Origin: Phycisphaerae bacterium
Lineage (GTDB): Bacteria > Planctomycetota > Phycisphaerae > UBA1845 > UTPLA1
Assembly (NCBI GenBank): GCA_023150615.1
Contig: JAKLKO010000002.1
Coordinates: forward strand, 1-64,000
DNA length: 64,000 bases
Reading direction: 5' to 3'
The stretch's first letter is position 1, and each line of letters opens with the position of its first letter. The notes beneath the pieces were generated by a model. It was not told the origin of the DNA, made no database searches, and worked only from the letters and a program-made list of their open reading frames with translations. This document shows positions 53,684-64,000 of this stretch, piece by piece. Both the position numbers and the translations under genes were made by a program.

Positions 53684-54112
53684 ATGGCGCAATCGTATCG
53701 GCATCGCTTTCGCGTGCGACTCGACGATGTCGACTATGTCCATGTGTTGTACTTTCCGCGGCAAGTCCATTTCTTCATGACCGCGCTCGAGGACTTCTTC
53801 CGCGAGGCCCTCGGCATCCCCTGGAACGAGATGATCGACGGCGACGGACTGGCTATTCCGACCGCCAACATCAATGTGACGTACCGCGCGCCGCTCCGCT
53901 TCGGCGACGAGGCCGAGATAGCGCTTTCGGTCATCCGGATCGGCGAGCGAAGCGTCGTGATCCGCTACGAAGTCACGAACCTGCGCAGCGGTTCGCAGAC
54001 GTGCCACGCCGAGCAATCGCTCGTGTTCATCAGCACGGCGACGTGGCGCCCGGTGCCCGTCCCAGAGAAGTACCGCCGGGCGCTTCAGCCATTCGTGCGC
54101 GAGCCTGTCTGA
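53684..54112 (+). CDS. Thioesterase, 4-hydroxybenzoyl-CoA thioesterase-like (hotdog fold)
   Basis: 142 aa from ATG 53684, with GGGAGAGGAGATCG upstream. The hotdog-fold pattern is visible: an N-terminal VRLDDVDYVHVLYFPRQVHFFM (family Asp-x-x-x-x-x-His/Asn), a long central helix region with EDFFREALGIP, and strands ANINVTYRAPLRFGDEAEIAL and SVVIRYEV. Substrate is not known; acyl-CoA is likely from the family. It overlaps nothing and lies before icd. Confidence 0.85.
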   Translation: MAQSYRHRFRVRLDDVDYVHVLYFPRQVHFFMTALEDFFREALGIPWNEMIDGDGLAIPTANINVTYRAPLRFGDEAEIALSVIRIGERSVVIRYEVTNLRSGSQTCHAEQSLVFISTATWRPVPVPEKYRRALQPFVREPV

Positions 54113-54221
54113 TTCCCGCCGACGCGTTTCATCCATCGCCGGGCGCGCTTGAATGGATCGACGCCCGGAACTAACATCCGTTTCGGCGCTACGAATAACC
54201 CGCGGCGGGAGTAACACGACC

Positions 54222-55565
<1,344 letters not shown>

Positions 55566-55636
55566 TCGCCGGACGCGACCTCGACTGCGAGCGGCGAGTC
55601 AATGATCGGGAATTTCACGTTGCGGGAGGACGATCC

Positions 55637-55972
55637 ATGTCGGGAACCAGCGGGCGATCGGTCATGCGGGCGGGATTCGCGGGCCTTCTGTTCTGTGCCG
55701 CCGTTGCGGGCTGCAAGAGCGGATCGGCGCCGCCGTCGGACTCGGACAGGTCCGCCGTCAAGGCAATGCTGGCCAAGGCGGATGCGTTTGATGGCGCGAC
55801 CGATTCCGTCGTGTCGAAATGCGCCTCGTGCGCGCTCGGCATGGATGGCAAGGCTGAGCATACGCTAGCCGTCGAGGGCGTGACGATGCGTTTCTGCTCG
55901 GACGACTGCCTGAAGTCGTTCGGGAAGGACACGACCCAGTCCGTCCTGGCGATGAAGATCCCCGCGAAGTAG
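55637..55972 (+). CDS. Small lipoprotein with TRASH/YHS-like cysteine motif
   Basis: 111 aa from ATG 55637 (GGGAGGA upstream). A signal helix ends in AVAGC with Cys at residue 26. The mature part carries CASCALGMDGKAEHTLAVEGVTMRFCSDDC in two pieces, CASC and CSDDC, a pair spaced like metal-binding TRASH/YHS domains. Likely an envelope metal-binding protein. It is 71 bases after icd and may share its transcript. Confidence 0.78.
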   Translation: MSGTSGRSVMRAGFAGLLFCAAVAGCKSGSAPPSDSDRSAVKAMLAKADAFDGATDSVVSKCASCALGMDGKAEHTLAVEGVTMRFCSDDCLKSFGKDTTQSVLAMKIPAK

Positions 55973-55998
55973 CCCGATCAGGCAGGGGACTTTCGCCC

Positions 55999-56712
55999 AT
56001 GCGATGGCGGGATTTCGAAGCACTGACCTTCGATTGCTACGGTACGCTCATCGACTGGGAATCGGGGATGCTCGCGTCGCTGCGGGAATGGGCGCGGCGG
56101 CACCGACTGGACGCACCGGACCATGTGCTGCTCGAACGCTTTGGGGAGCTGGAGCACGTGGTCGAGCGGGAAAACCCCGCGACGAGGTACTCGGAGATAC
56201 TGTTCCGCGTGCACGGCCGGCTCGCGGAGTCGTTCGGCGTTCCTGCGGATGAGGCCGACGCGCGGCGATTCGCGGCGTCGATACGCGACTGGCCGCCGTT
56301 CCCGGACTCGCCGGCGGCGCTGCAGCGATTGAAAAGGCGCTTCCAGCTCATCGTCGTGTCGAACGTCGATCGCGAGTCGTTCGCGCATTCCAATCGCCGG
56401 CTCGGCGTTGACTTTGATGCCATCGTGACCGCCGAAGACGTGGGGGCCTACAAGCCCGACCGGCGGATGTTCGAGGCGGCCTTTGCCGCCGCCGAGAGGT
56501 TGGGCGTCGCGCGCCATCGCATACTGCACGTCGCCCAGAGCCTCTACCACGATCACGAGCCAGCGAAGGCGCTGGGGATGAAGACCGTCTGGGTCGATCG
56601 GCGGCGCGGCCGGTCCGGCGGCGGTGCGACGCGTGCGCCGATTACGGTCGTACAGCCGGACTGGACCGTCGGGACGCTGGCGGAATTCGCGGACGTGGTT
56701 GACCGGGCGTAG
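55999..56712 (+). CDS. HAD-superfamily hydrolase, haloacid dehalogenase type II-like
   Basis: 237 aa. Motif I FDCYGTLIDWE has the nucleophile Asp; motif II is VVSNVDRE; the Lys of motif III is in AYKPDRRMF; motif IV is ILHVAQSLYHDHEPAKALGM. The arrangement with a CYGTLxDW motif and a VAQ(S)xxHD(H/L) motif is that of the L-2-haloacid dehalogenase-like (type II) branch, though such proteins often act on phosphates. Substrate is unknown. Confidence 0.88.
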   Translation: MRWRDFEALTFDCYGTLIDWESGMLASLREWARRHRLDAPDHVLLERFGELEHVVERENPATRYSEILFRVHGRLAESFGVPADEADARRFAASIRDWPPFPDSPAALQRLKRRFQLIVVSNVDRESFAHSNRRLGVDFDAIVTAEDVGAYKPDRRMFEAAFAAAERLGVARHRILHVAQSLYHDHEPAKALGMKTVWVDRRRGRSGGGATRAPITVVQPDWTVGTLAEFADVVDRA

Positions 56713-56742
56713 GGCTTCGCTGCGCGATGCGTCGCCGGGCGC

Positions 56743-58161
56743 TCACGCGCCGCGCTTGTCCGCGCCGCGATCCCGCAGCCACAAATACGACATCAGGGTC
56801 GCGCCGATCAATCCGAACGGCAGCATACTCCCGAACCACAGGGTCGTGTTGAGGTGCCCGATGGTTGATGCCGGGTCCTTCATGCGTGCAATCCGATCGA
56901 ACAGCATGCCGAGTCCGTAGGCGGCCAGCGGGGCCCCGAAGTATTGGAACGAATCGATGATGCCCGCCGCGCAGCCTGCCATCTTGCGACCACCGACGTC
57001 CATCGCCGATGCGGTCCCGAGAATGGAGTGCGTCGAGTTGCACATCATGCTGATGCCCAGAACCAGCAGTACGCCGTTCAGAGCGGCCGCCGGTCCACCA
57101 GAGCCCTGCGGTATCATGAGCGCCGCGGCGCAAAGCGCGACCTGGGCGATGTACAGCACGGCCGCGACTGGAGCGCGCCGACCCCTGAAGAACAGGTCCG
57201 AGACATAGCCGGACGCGATCGAGCCGAGCGTGGCCGTGAGCGGCAGGCCGACCACGAACCAGTTGAATAGCGTTGAGGTCGCGCGGTCCTCCTTCCAGGT
57301 CTCGGCGAGGTAGAACGACCACCACGTCTCGATCGAGCGCCGCACAAATCCGGTGCAGAAATACGCGCAGGCGATGAGCCAGACGGTCGGATTCGACGCG
57401 ACCTTGCGAAACACGTCGCGGAGTCGCACGCGCTCGGACATCTCGCCCGTGTCGTCGTCATGCGGGACGCGAAAGCCGGCCTCCTCGGGCGTGTTCTTCA
57501 CGAGCAAGTTCATGAGCAACACGATGACGGCCACGGCGATCGGCGGAAGGTAGAACATGTACCGCCAGTGCATGGCCGGAAACGCCAGCGTCATGAACCC
57601 GAGCGTCAGCACCCAGCCGGTCGCCATTGCCTTGGCGAGGGCGCCGGCGCCGATCGCGCCGAGGTTGATCATCGCGCCGAAGATGCCGGCGAACGCGCCG
57701 CGCTCGCGTCGCAGGAACCACGCCGCGTTGATCTTGATGAACCCCGGCGCGCCGTAGGCTTGAAACCACCCGTCGGCCGAGCGGATGAACACGAGCGTCC
57801 AGACCAGCGGCACGACGGACGCCCCGAATTGTGACGTCAGGCCAAACGCGAGGTTGAGGACGATCGTACCCAGTGCACCGATGGTCATCGCCGCCTTGCC
57901 GCCGACGCGATCGGTGATCAGGCCGTTGATCATTTGTCCGAACGCGTAGGCGAAGTCGCGCCCCGCAGTGATCGCGCCGAAGTCGCCCTTGGTCAGCCCC
58001 AGGTCGCGCGACATGTCCGGACCGATCGGGCTGAGGTTGTAGCGGCAGAGATAGTACGAGGCGTACGTCAGGCCGAGGAAAAACCAATTGCGGCCGCGTC
58101 GCAGTCGGTATCCGGGCGGATGCTGGATGGGTTCTTCGACGGCCGCCGCTGCGCTTCGCAT
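56743..58161 (-). CDS. MFS transporter, organophosphate:phosphate antiporter (GlpT/UhpT)-like
   Basis: 472 aa from ATG 58161 (AGGA 8 bases upstream). Twelve helices with the OPA pattern: FFLGLTYASYYLCRYNLSPIGPDM near the N-terminus, then GAITAGRDFAYAFGQMINGLITDRVGGK, and in the middle SADGWFQAYGAPGFIK. The YYLCRYNL segment (Arg) and the ADGWFQAYG region, which lies where GlpT-like proteins have GWFQGMGWP, support glycerol-3-phosphate/hexose-phosphate antiport. Two arginines usually bind phosphate; the first is present, the second I could not place. Substrate is inferred from family. Confidence 0.87.
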   Translation of the reverse strand: MRSAAAAVEEPIQHPPGYRLRRGRNWFFLGLTYASYYLCRYNLSPIGPDMSRDLGLTKGDFGAITAGRDFAYAFGQMINGLITDRVGGKAAMTIGALGTIVLNLAFGLTSQFGASVVPLVWTLVFIRSADGWFQAYGAPGFIKINAAWFLRRERGAFAGIFGAMINLGAIGAGALAKAMATGWVLTLGFMTLAFPAMHWRYMFYLPPIAVAVIVLLMNLLVKNTPEEAGFRVPHDDDTGEMSERVRLRDVFRKVASNPTVWLIACAYFCTGFVRRSIETWWSFYLAETWKEDRATSTLFNWFVVGLPLTATLGSIASGYVSDLFFRGRRAPVAAVLYIAQVALCAAALMIPQGSGGPAAALNGVLLVLGISMMCNSTHSILGTASAMDVGGRKMAGCAAGIIDSFQYFGAPLAAYGLGMLFDRIARMKDPASTIGHLNTTLWFGSMLPFGLIGATLMSYLWLRDRGADKRGA

Positions 58162-58312
58162 TCGGGATTCCTGGCGAAGGTGATCGTCCGGGCCGCTGCG
58201 CCGCGCCACTAGAGCCCGGTGCGGCACGATATACACGGTTCAGGAGTTTGGTTCAAACGCGGGCATCATCGCGGATGTGATGTGAACCGATGCCCGCCGT
58301 AGAATCGCGGCA

Positions 58313-59500
58313 ATGCCGATCAGCGTCGCACGCCTGACTGTCTGGCCGCTGGCCATTCCATTGCGAAGGCAGTTCGGCCACGCCGCCGCGGCGCGGAACG
58401 TCGCACAGCCGCTGATCGCCGCGATTGAACTCTCCGACGGGACGATCGGATACGGCGAGACGCACCCACGGCCCTACGTCTCCGGCGAGACCCGCGAGTC
58501 CGTCATTGAGTGCATCCGTGATCGGTTCGTTCGCGCGCTGCTCGACTTTCGCGCGGAGAATTTTCCCGAGGTGCTGGAGTTCGCAGACTCGCTTCCGTTC
58601 ATCGACGATGCGGGCCAACCGATCACGGCGGCGCGGGCCGCGGTCGAGCTGGCGCTGATCGACGCGTGTTCGAGGAGCTTCCGACGGCCGCTCGACGAAG
58701 TCGCGGGCTGGATCGGCGCGGCCGGCCTCGGGGATCCGGGCAGTCTCCACACGGTTCGCTACAGCGGTGTTGTGGGCGGGGATGATCCGGCCCGAGTCGC
58801 GCGTTCGATCCGGAAGATGCGCTGCTTCGGACTGCGCGACTTCAAGCTGAAAGTCGGCGATTCCAACGACGACGCGAGAGTCCGGGCGGCCGTTCGCACG
58901 CTCGGCCGATCGCTCCGTCACGGCCGCACGACGCTTCGGCTCGACGCGAACGGCGCGTGGACTGTCGAGAAGGCGTCGGAGCGCCTGCAGGCGTGGTCCG
59001 AGCTTCCGATCGCATGCGTCGAGCAGCCGCTCCCGCGGGGGCGTGAACGCGATTTCCTTCAATGCCGCGCGCGAAGTCGGCTGCCGTTGATGGCAGATGA
59101 ATCGCTCGTAACGCCCGACGACGCCGAAGCCTTGATCGTCAATCGCACGGTCACGTGGTTCAATATCCGGCTCAGCAAGAACGGCGGGTTCCTGCCCTCG
59201 ATCCGCCTTGCGTTGACCGCCGCGAAGCACGAGATCGTAAGCCAGATGGGGTGCATGGTGGGCGAGACGAGCATCCTCTCTGCGGTCGGTCGCGCGTTTC
59301 TACGTCTGGTCCCTCGGATGCGTTTCGCCGAGGGCAGCTACGGGAGGTTCCTGCTGCGAGGGGACGTCGTCCGGCGGCCGGTCCGGTTCGGCTACGGCGG
59401 TCGTGGCGTGCCGCTGGCCAGTCCGGGATGGGGAGTGGACGTGCAGCCGGAGCGCCTTCGAGCGTGGTGCGAAACTGCCCCGGTCAACATGCCGTTATAG
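58313..59500 (+). CDS. Enolase-superfamily enzyme, muconate-lactonizing subgroup
   Basis: 395 aa. N-terminal capping domain, then a barrel with the K-x-K pair in FKLKVG (Lys acid/base), three metal ligands in LDANGAW (Asp), CVEQPLP (Glu) and MADESL (Asp-Glu), and a Lys near RLSKNGG. This is the muconate-cycloisomerase subgroup, which includes dipeptide epimerases and o-succinylbenzoate synthases. The ALIDACSRSFRRPLDEV region fits the subgroup. There is no nearby gene that decides between these activities; menaquinone and peptidoglycan genes are not adjacent. Confidence 0.88.
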   Translation: MPISVARLTVWPLAIPLRRQFGHAAAARNVAQPLIAAIELSDGTIGYGETHPRPYVSGETRESVIECIRDRFVRALLDFRAENFPEVLEFADSLPFIDDAGQPITAARAAVELALIDACSRSFRRPLDEVAGWIGAAGLGDPGSLHTVRYSGVVGGDDPARVARSIRKMRCFGLRDFKLKVGDSNDDARVRAAVRTLGRSLRHGRTTLRLDANGAWTVEKASERLQAWSELPIACVEQPLPRGRERDFLQCRARSRLPLMADESLVTPDDAEALIVNRTVTWFNIRLSKNGGFLPSIRLALTAAKHEIVSQMGCMVGETSILSAVGRAFLRLVPRMRFAEGSYGRFLLRGDVVRRPVRFGYGGRGVPLASPGWGVDVQPERLRAWCETAPVNMPL

Positions 59501-59523
59501 CTGCGCGACGGACGCAGGCTGGC

Positions 59524-59551
59524 TTGCCGTACGATCTAAGCGCGATATATT
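59524..59551 (+). promoter_or_regulatory. Likely promoter of the membrane-protein gene
   Basis: TTGCCG (59524-59529) and TATATT (59546-59551) are 16 bases apart, just after the enolase-like gene and about 97 bases before the ATG at 59648. Both hexamers are one or two bases from consensus. Confidence 0.55.
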
Positions 59552-59647
59552 GGCCGTCCGACAGCATGTCGGCCGGTTCAGCCCGGGCGCTCGTCCGGCT
59601 TCCGGGACGACGTCCGGGCGGCCTCGCAGGCTGGAGTTCCAATCCCG

Positions 59648-60727
59648 ATGAGTTCGGCGTCCGAACGTTCGGCCGCGATTGCCGGGGCGATGCGACCCTA
59701 TCGCCTCACCGTGGCGGAGCGCAATTTCTGGAAGGCGGCGTTGCTCACCGTCGCGTGCATCGCGTTCTTCCATTCGATCTACTTCGTCGAGCGAAACGTG
59801 TTCCAACACCATCCGCGCGCGGCCCGGTTCGTGGGTGAGTCCACCGAGGCCGCGATGCGCTACATTACGCTTCCGCACATCATCATCGGCTTCCTGTTTC
59901 TGGTGACGTCGAGGAACAACCAGACGCTCCGCAAGCGCGCCTGGATGTTCGCGCTGCTCCTGGTGGGGGCGGCACTTTGCGCGCTTTATGGCTGGTCGGG
60001 AGGAAAGACCAACGTCTTCTTCTACACCTCCATCTACCTCTACTTTCTCGTACACGAGCTCCGCGACGAGGCCATGTTCTACGTCGCGCTCGGCGATGCG
60101 CCGCCGATTGCCGATCGGGCCGCGTTCCAGCGCATGGTCCGCGCGATGATCGCGCTGACGATTGCTGCCGTCGTGGCCATCGCGTGGATCGGCGTGCCGT
60201 TCGGGCTGGTACCTCACGGCCGCGGATTCATCGATCCTTCCCGGCCGCTGGCGCTAAAGGTCGCGCTGTCCATTGCGCCGCTGGTGCTCTGGGGGCTGGG
60301 GACGCACGCGACGGTGGCGTACTTTGCGCGCGGCCTGCGCGGCGGCGTCCGCGAACTGCTGCACCTCCACGCGCCGCTCTTTCGTCTGATGGCCGGCTCG
60401 GCCGCCGTGCTCGGGCTGTCGCTGCTGCTGACGCAGCGGGCCTATTCGCTGATCGTGTTTCACGTCGCCGCGTGGTACGTCTTCGCGAGTTACCAGTTCT
60501 CGCGCAATCGCCCGAGCTCGACGCCGCGCGGGTGGTGGACCTGGATGCGGACCGATCGGAACGGTTTTCGATTCCTGCACATTGGCATGGTCGTCCTGCT
60601 GATGGCGATCGGACTGGTCTGGGTCTTCGGCTTCGGAAAGCCGCCGGTCTTGAACTGGCTCCTGGCGGAAGAGTCGTTCCTGTACTGGACGATCATGCAT
60701 ATCACCGTCAGCTTCGTTCCGCGATAG
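59648..60727 (+). CDS. Multi-pass membrane protein of unknown function
   Basis: 359 aa with about eight hydrophobic helices, e.g. AALLTVACIAFFHSIYFV, ITLPHIIIGFLFLVTS, WMFALLLVGAALCAL, FYTSIYLYFLVHELRD, MIALTIAAVVAIAWIGVPF and LHIGMVVLLMAIGLVWVFGF. Histidines in or next to helices (FFHSIYF, LPHIIIG, VHELRDE, THATVAYF, VFHVAAWYVF, MHITVSF) could bind metal or haem. The pattern resembles no family I can name. It is expressed from its own likely promoter. Confidence 0.7.
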   Translation: MSSASERSAAIAGAMRPYRLTVAERNFWKAALLTVACIAFFHSIYFVERNVFQHHPRAARFVGESTEAAMRYITLPHIIIGFLFLVTSRNNQTLRKRAWMFALLLVGAALCALYGWSGGKTNVFFYTSIYLYFLVHELRDEAMFYVALGDAPPIADRAAFQRMVRAMIALTIAAVVAIAWIGVPFGLVPHGRGFIDPSRPLALKVALSIAPLVLWGLGTHATVAYFARGLRGGVRELLHLHAPLFRLMAGSAAVLGLSLLLTQRAYSLIVFHVAAWYVFASYQFSRNRPSSTPRGWWTWMRTDRNGFRFLHIGMVVLLMAIGLVWVFGFGKPPVLNWLLAEESFLYWTIMHITVSFVPR

Positions 60728-60802
60728 AATCTCGGTGCCCGTCGCAGGGACCGCAATCGCCGCGGCGCGGGGCTTGTCGTCGCCGAGGCAGGAGGAGCGA
60801 CC

Positions 60803-62224
<1,422 letters not shown>

Positions 62225-62242
62225 TCCCGGCGCACGTCGGGG

Positions 62243-63250
62243 TTAGATGTGATCGTCCGGACCGGCCGGACGCGTGATCCGCAGGGCGCGATGCTGCCGG
62301 TGCTGTCCGAGCTGCGCGCGGAACTTCGGGCGCCCCTCGACCAGCAGGATCAGATCGCTGTGGGCGCTCTTGTCCGTCATGATGATGTCACCCGGGCTGA
62401 GCGAGAGCAGCTCGCTGCACGTGATGGTCGCCTCCGCGAGGTGGGCACAGAGGTTGACGCGGGCGCGCGTGAGGCTGCTCGTGACGCGGCGGATCTGATC
62501 GTGGCTCGATCCGCGGCGGCTGTACGCCAGCCAGCTCTGCGCTGCCAGCTTGGCCATCACCGGTTCGATGACATTGAAGGGCAGGCAGAGGCTCATCGTC
62601 CCGCCGCGCGGTCCCATCTTGATCTCGAACCCGACGACGACGACGACCTCGTTCGGCGCGACGATCTGCACGAGATGCGGATTGCTCTCCGTCTCGCCCA
62701 GCTCGAACTTCACCTCGGCCAACTCGGACCAGACCTCTGACAGCGTTGTGAGCGCGCGGCCGGTGATGCGCTCGACGAGGCGCTGCTCGAGCGGCGTCAT
62801 CGGTCGTTGCGGAATGAAGACCTCCGCCTTGCTGCCGCCGAGGAGCCGGTCGATGATCGGGTAGACGATCAGCGGGCTGAGCTCGAGGCACATCTGACCT
62901 TCGAGCGGGGGGGCGCGAAGCACGTTGAAGCACGTGGGGCTGGGCAGCGAGTGGATGAACTCGCTGTAGGTCAGTTGTTCGGTCGTCGCGACGCGGACTT
63001 CGACGATGGTCCGCAGAAAGGCCGACAGCGATGCGCCGAAGTTGCGGGCAAACGTCTCGTGGATCGTCTCGAGCGCCCGCATCTGGTCCTTGCTGACGCG
63101 CTCGGGCCGCTTGAAGTCGTAGTCTTGGACGACGAACTGGCTTTCCGTGCCGAGGTCGTTCCGGCTGGACGAATCGTCGGCGTCGCCATCCCGGTCGGAA
63201 ACCGCCGACAACAGGGCGTCGACCTCGCGTTGGTCCAGGACTTCCGCCAC
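62243..63250 (-). CDS. fliM: Flagellar motor switch protein FliM
   Basis: 335 aa from GTG 63250. The N-terminal LDQREVDALLSAV resembles the CheY-binding EIDALL segment of FliM. The middle GASLSAFLRTIVEVRV, PLEGQMCLELSPLIVYPIIDRLLGG and the SpoA-like C-terminal domain (VNLCAHLAEATITCSELLSLSPGDIIMTDK) complete the FliM layout. No other flagellar gene is visible within the window, so the rest of the set is elsewhere. The ribosome site is weak. Confidence 0.94.
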   Translation of the reverse strand: MAEVLDQREVDALLSAVSDRDGDADDSSSRNDLGTESQFVVQDYDFKRPERVSKDQMRALETIHETFARNFGASLSAFLRTIVEVRVATTEQLTYSEFIHSLPSPTCFNVLRAPPLEGQMCLELSPLIVYPIIDRLLGGSKAEVFIPQRPMTPLEQRLVERITGRALTTLSEVWSELAEVKFELGETESNPHLVQIVAPNEVVVVVGFEIKMGPRGGTMSLCLPFNVIEPVMAKLAAQSWLAYSRRGSSHDQIRRVTSSLTRARVNLCAHLAEATITCSELLSLSPGDIIMTDKSAHSDLILLVEGRPKFRAQLGQHRQHRALRITRPAGPDDHI

Positions 63251-63439
63251 GATAACTATTTTCCAAACAAGAAGTTATGGTCGGCCACCGATCGGCCGGC
63301 TATCGGTTTATCGGACAGCCTCTGCGGCCCGCTTGAACCGACCGGTCGAGCCGGTGGGGCGACCCAGGAATAAACGGCGCCCGGCGGCCAATATCAGGCT
63401 GTCCGCGAGAAGTCGCGGCTCGAGAACGGGAGTCGATCC
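63251..63439. promoter_or_regulatory. Divergent fliM/membrane-protein region with inverted repeat
   Basis: The 189-base gap contains an AT-rich patch (63251-63280) unlike the rest of the window, with an inverted repeat ATAACT (63252-63257) and AGTTAT (63273-63278). It lies just before fliM and may be part of its promoter or an operator. No clear sigma-70 or sigma-28 promoter was identified. Confidence 0.35.
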
Positions 63440-64000
63440 ATGAGAGAGCAATATCACTACGGTTCGCAGCGGATGTCCTTCCTGACGGCAATCGTCCTCG
63501 GCGGTTCAGCCACGCTGATCACCGCGATCCTGTGCGGAACCGCCTTGGTCGGCCTCGGCCTTCGCACGCTCGACAAGAAGACCCGTGATGCGGGCGGGTT
63601 CGTCAAGGCGGTCGTCGAGAGTTTGCCCGAAATACGCGACTCTCTCCCGGCGGTCCTGGCCGACGTGATCAGCGATGAGCGCCGGCCGGATTACGTCTCA
63701 AACGTCAAGGTTTCCGCGCGGCTCGTGGCGGATGACGGCGAGCGTGGCTGGTACCAGCCCGTGATCGAGATTCGCAACGAAGGCACGGAAGTGATCTCCA
63801 TGCTGGCACTGCGCACCGTGCTCGTGAACAAGAATGGTGATCCGATCAGCGAATGGACGGAGTACGCGGCGACGCCGTTCGCGGCGCCGGATAAGGACCT
63901 TCGCGGGCCGTTGATGCCCGGAGCGGTGCGACACGTTCTCACGCGACGTGCGAGCCGAAGCGGCGATCGATCGGTCAACTGCGAAGTCGCCGAGCTACGC
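63440..64000 (+). CDS. Membrane-anchored protein of unknown function (partial)
   Basis: 187 codons from ATG 63440 to the right edge with no stop. GGGAG lies upstream. One membrane helix near the N-terminus (FLTAIVLGGSATLITAILCG) is followed by a soluble domain with beta-strand pattern (VSNVKVSARLVADDGERGW, PVIEIRNEGTEVISMLALRTVLVNKNG), which resembles FxLYD-like extracytoplasmic domains in shape. Its C-terminus is outside the window. Confidence 0.75.
   Translation, partial: MREQYHYGSQRMSFLTAIVLGGSATLITAILCGTALVGLGLRTLDKKTRDAGGFVKAVVESLPEIRDSLPAVLADVISDERRPDYVSNVKVSARLVADDGERGWYQPVIEIRNEGTEVISMLALRTVLVNKNGDPISEWTEYAATPFAAPDKDLRGPLMPGAVRHVLTRRASRSGDRSVNCEVAELR

Overview
The window is GC-rich bacterial chromosome, densely coded, with many 1-4 bp gene overlaps. 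I place it in the Planctomycetota, probably a Phycisphaerae-like lineage. The reasons are an EF-G that resembles mitochondrial EFG1 (the spdEFG1 type), a planctomycete-style prepilin with an H-x-x-G-R / SDGHA end, dockerin-like and PEP-CTERM exported proteins, many lipoproteins and a lone flagellar fliM. This is inference from gene content; no rRNA lies in the window.

Layout. 1-1035 (-): partial MFS transporter. 1365-24971 (+): a type II secretion cluster in the order gspF-G-H-I-J-K-L-M-D plus a lipoprotein. Its secretin gene is 13.4 kb (about 4,460 codons) with about 42 tandem secretin_N (NolW-like) repeats. No gspE or separate gspC is present. 25077-27125 (+): a membrane protein and a VKOR-DsbA fusion for disulfide formation. 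27161-31935: nucleotide synthesis, with purE-purK (-) and purB-pyrE (+), and a HEXXH lipoprotein between them. 31954-34183 (-): a NatA/NatB-type ABC exporter.

34461-41538 (+): translation block thrS-infC-rpmI-rplT, a rho-independent terminator, then an EF-G and a free-standing Clp_N protein. The thrS leader is the most interesting short element. A strong sigma-70-like promoter is followed by a nine-codon reading frame (MMTTRTSS-stop) with three threonine codons in eight. It sits inside the 5' strand of a 20-position helix, and a second 9-bp hairpin lies just before the thrS start. This looks like a ribosome-mediated threonine sensor that has not, to my knowledge, been described for this lineage.

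41626-44896 (-): small membrane/zinc-ribbon protein, prepilin-like protein, an unknown protein, a kinase-like protein and a small unknown protein. 45002-53622: four large exported proteins (metzincin protease with dockerin, propeller plus Ig-like protein, PEP-CTERM protein, DxNGDGD-repeat protein with dockerin), plausible clients of the secretion system and of an exosortase encoded elsewhere. 53684-62224: metabolic genes (thioesterase, isocitrate dehydrogenase, HAD hydrolase, phosphate-ester/phosphate antiporter-like MFS, enolase-superfamily enzyme, fumarase) with a TRASH-like lipoprotein and an unknown multi-pass membrane protein. 62243-63250 (-): fliM. 63440-64000 (+): a partial membrane-anchored protein.

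No tRNA, rRNA, CRISPR array, insertion sequence or prophage was recognised.
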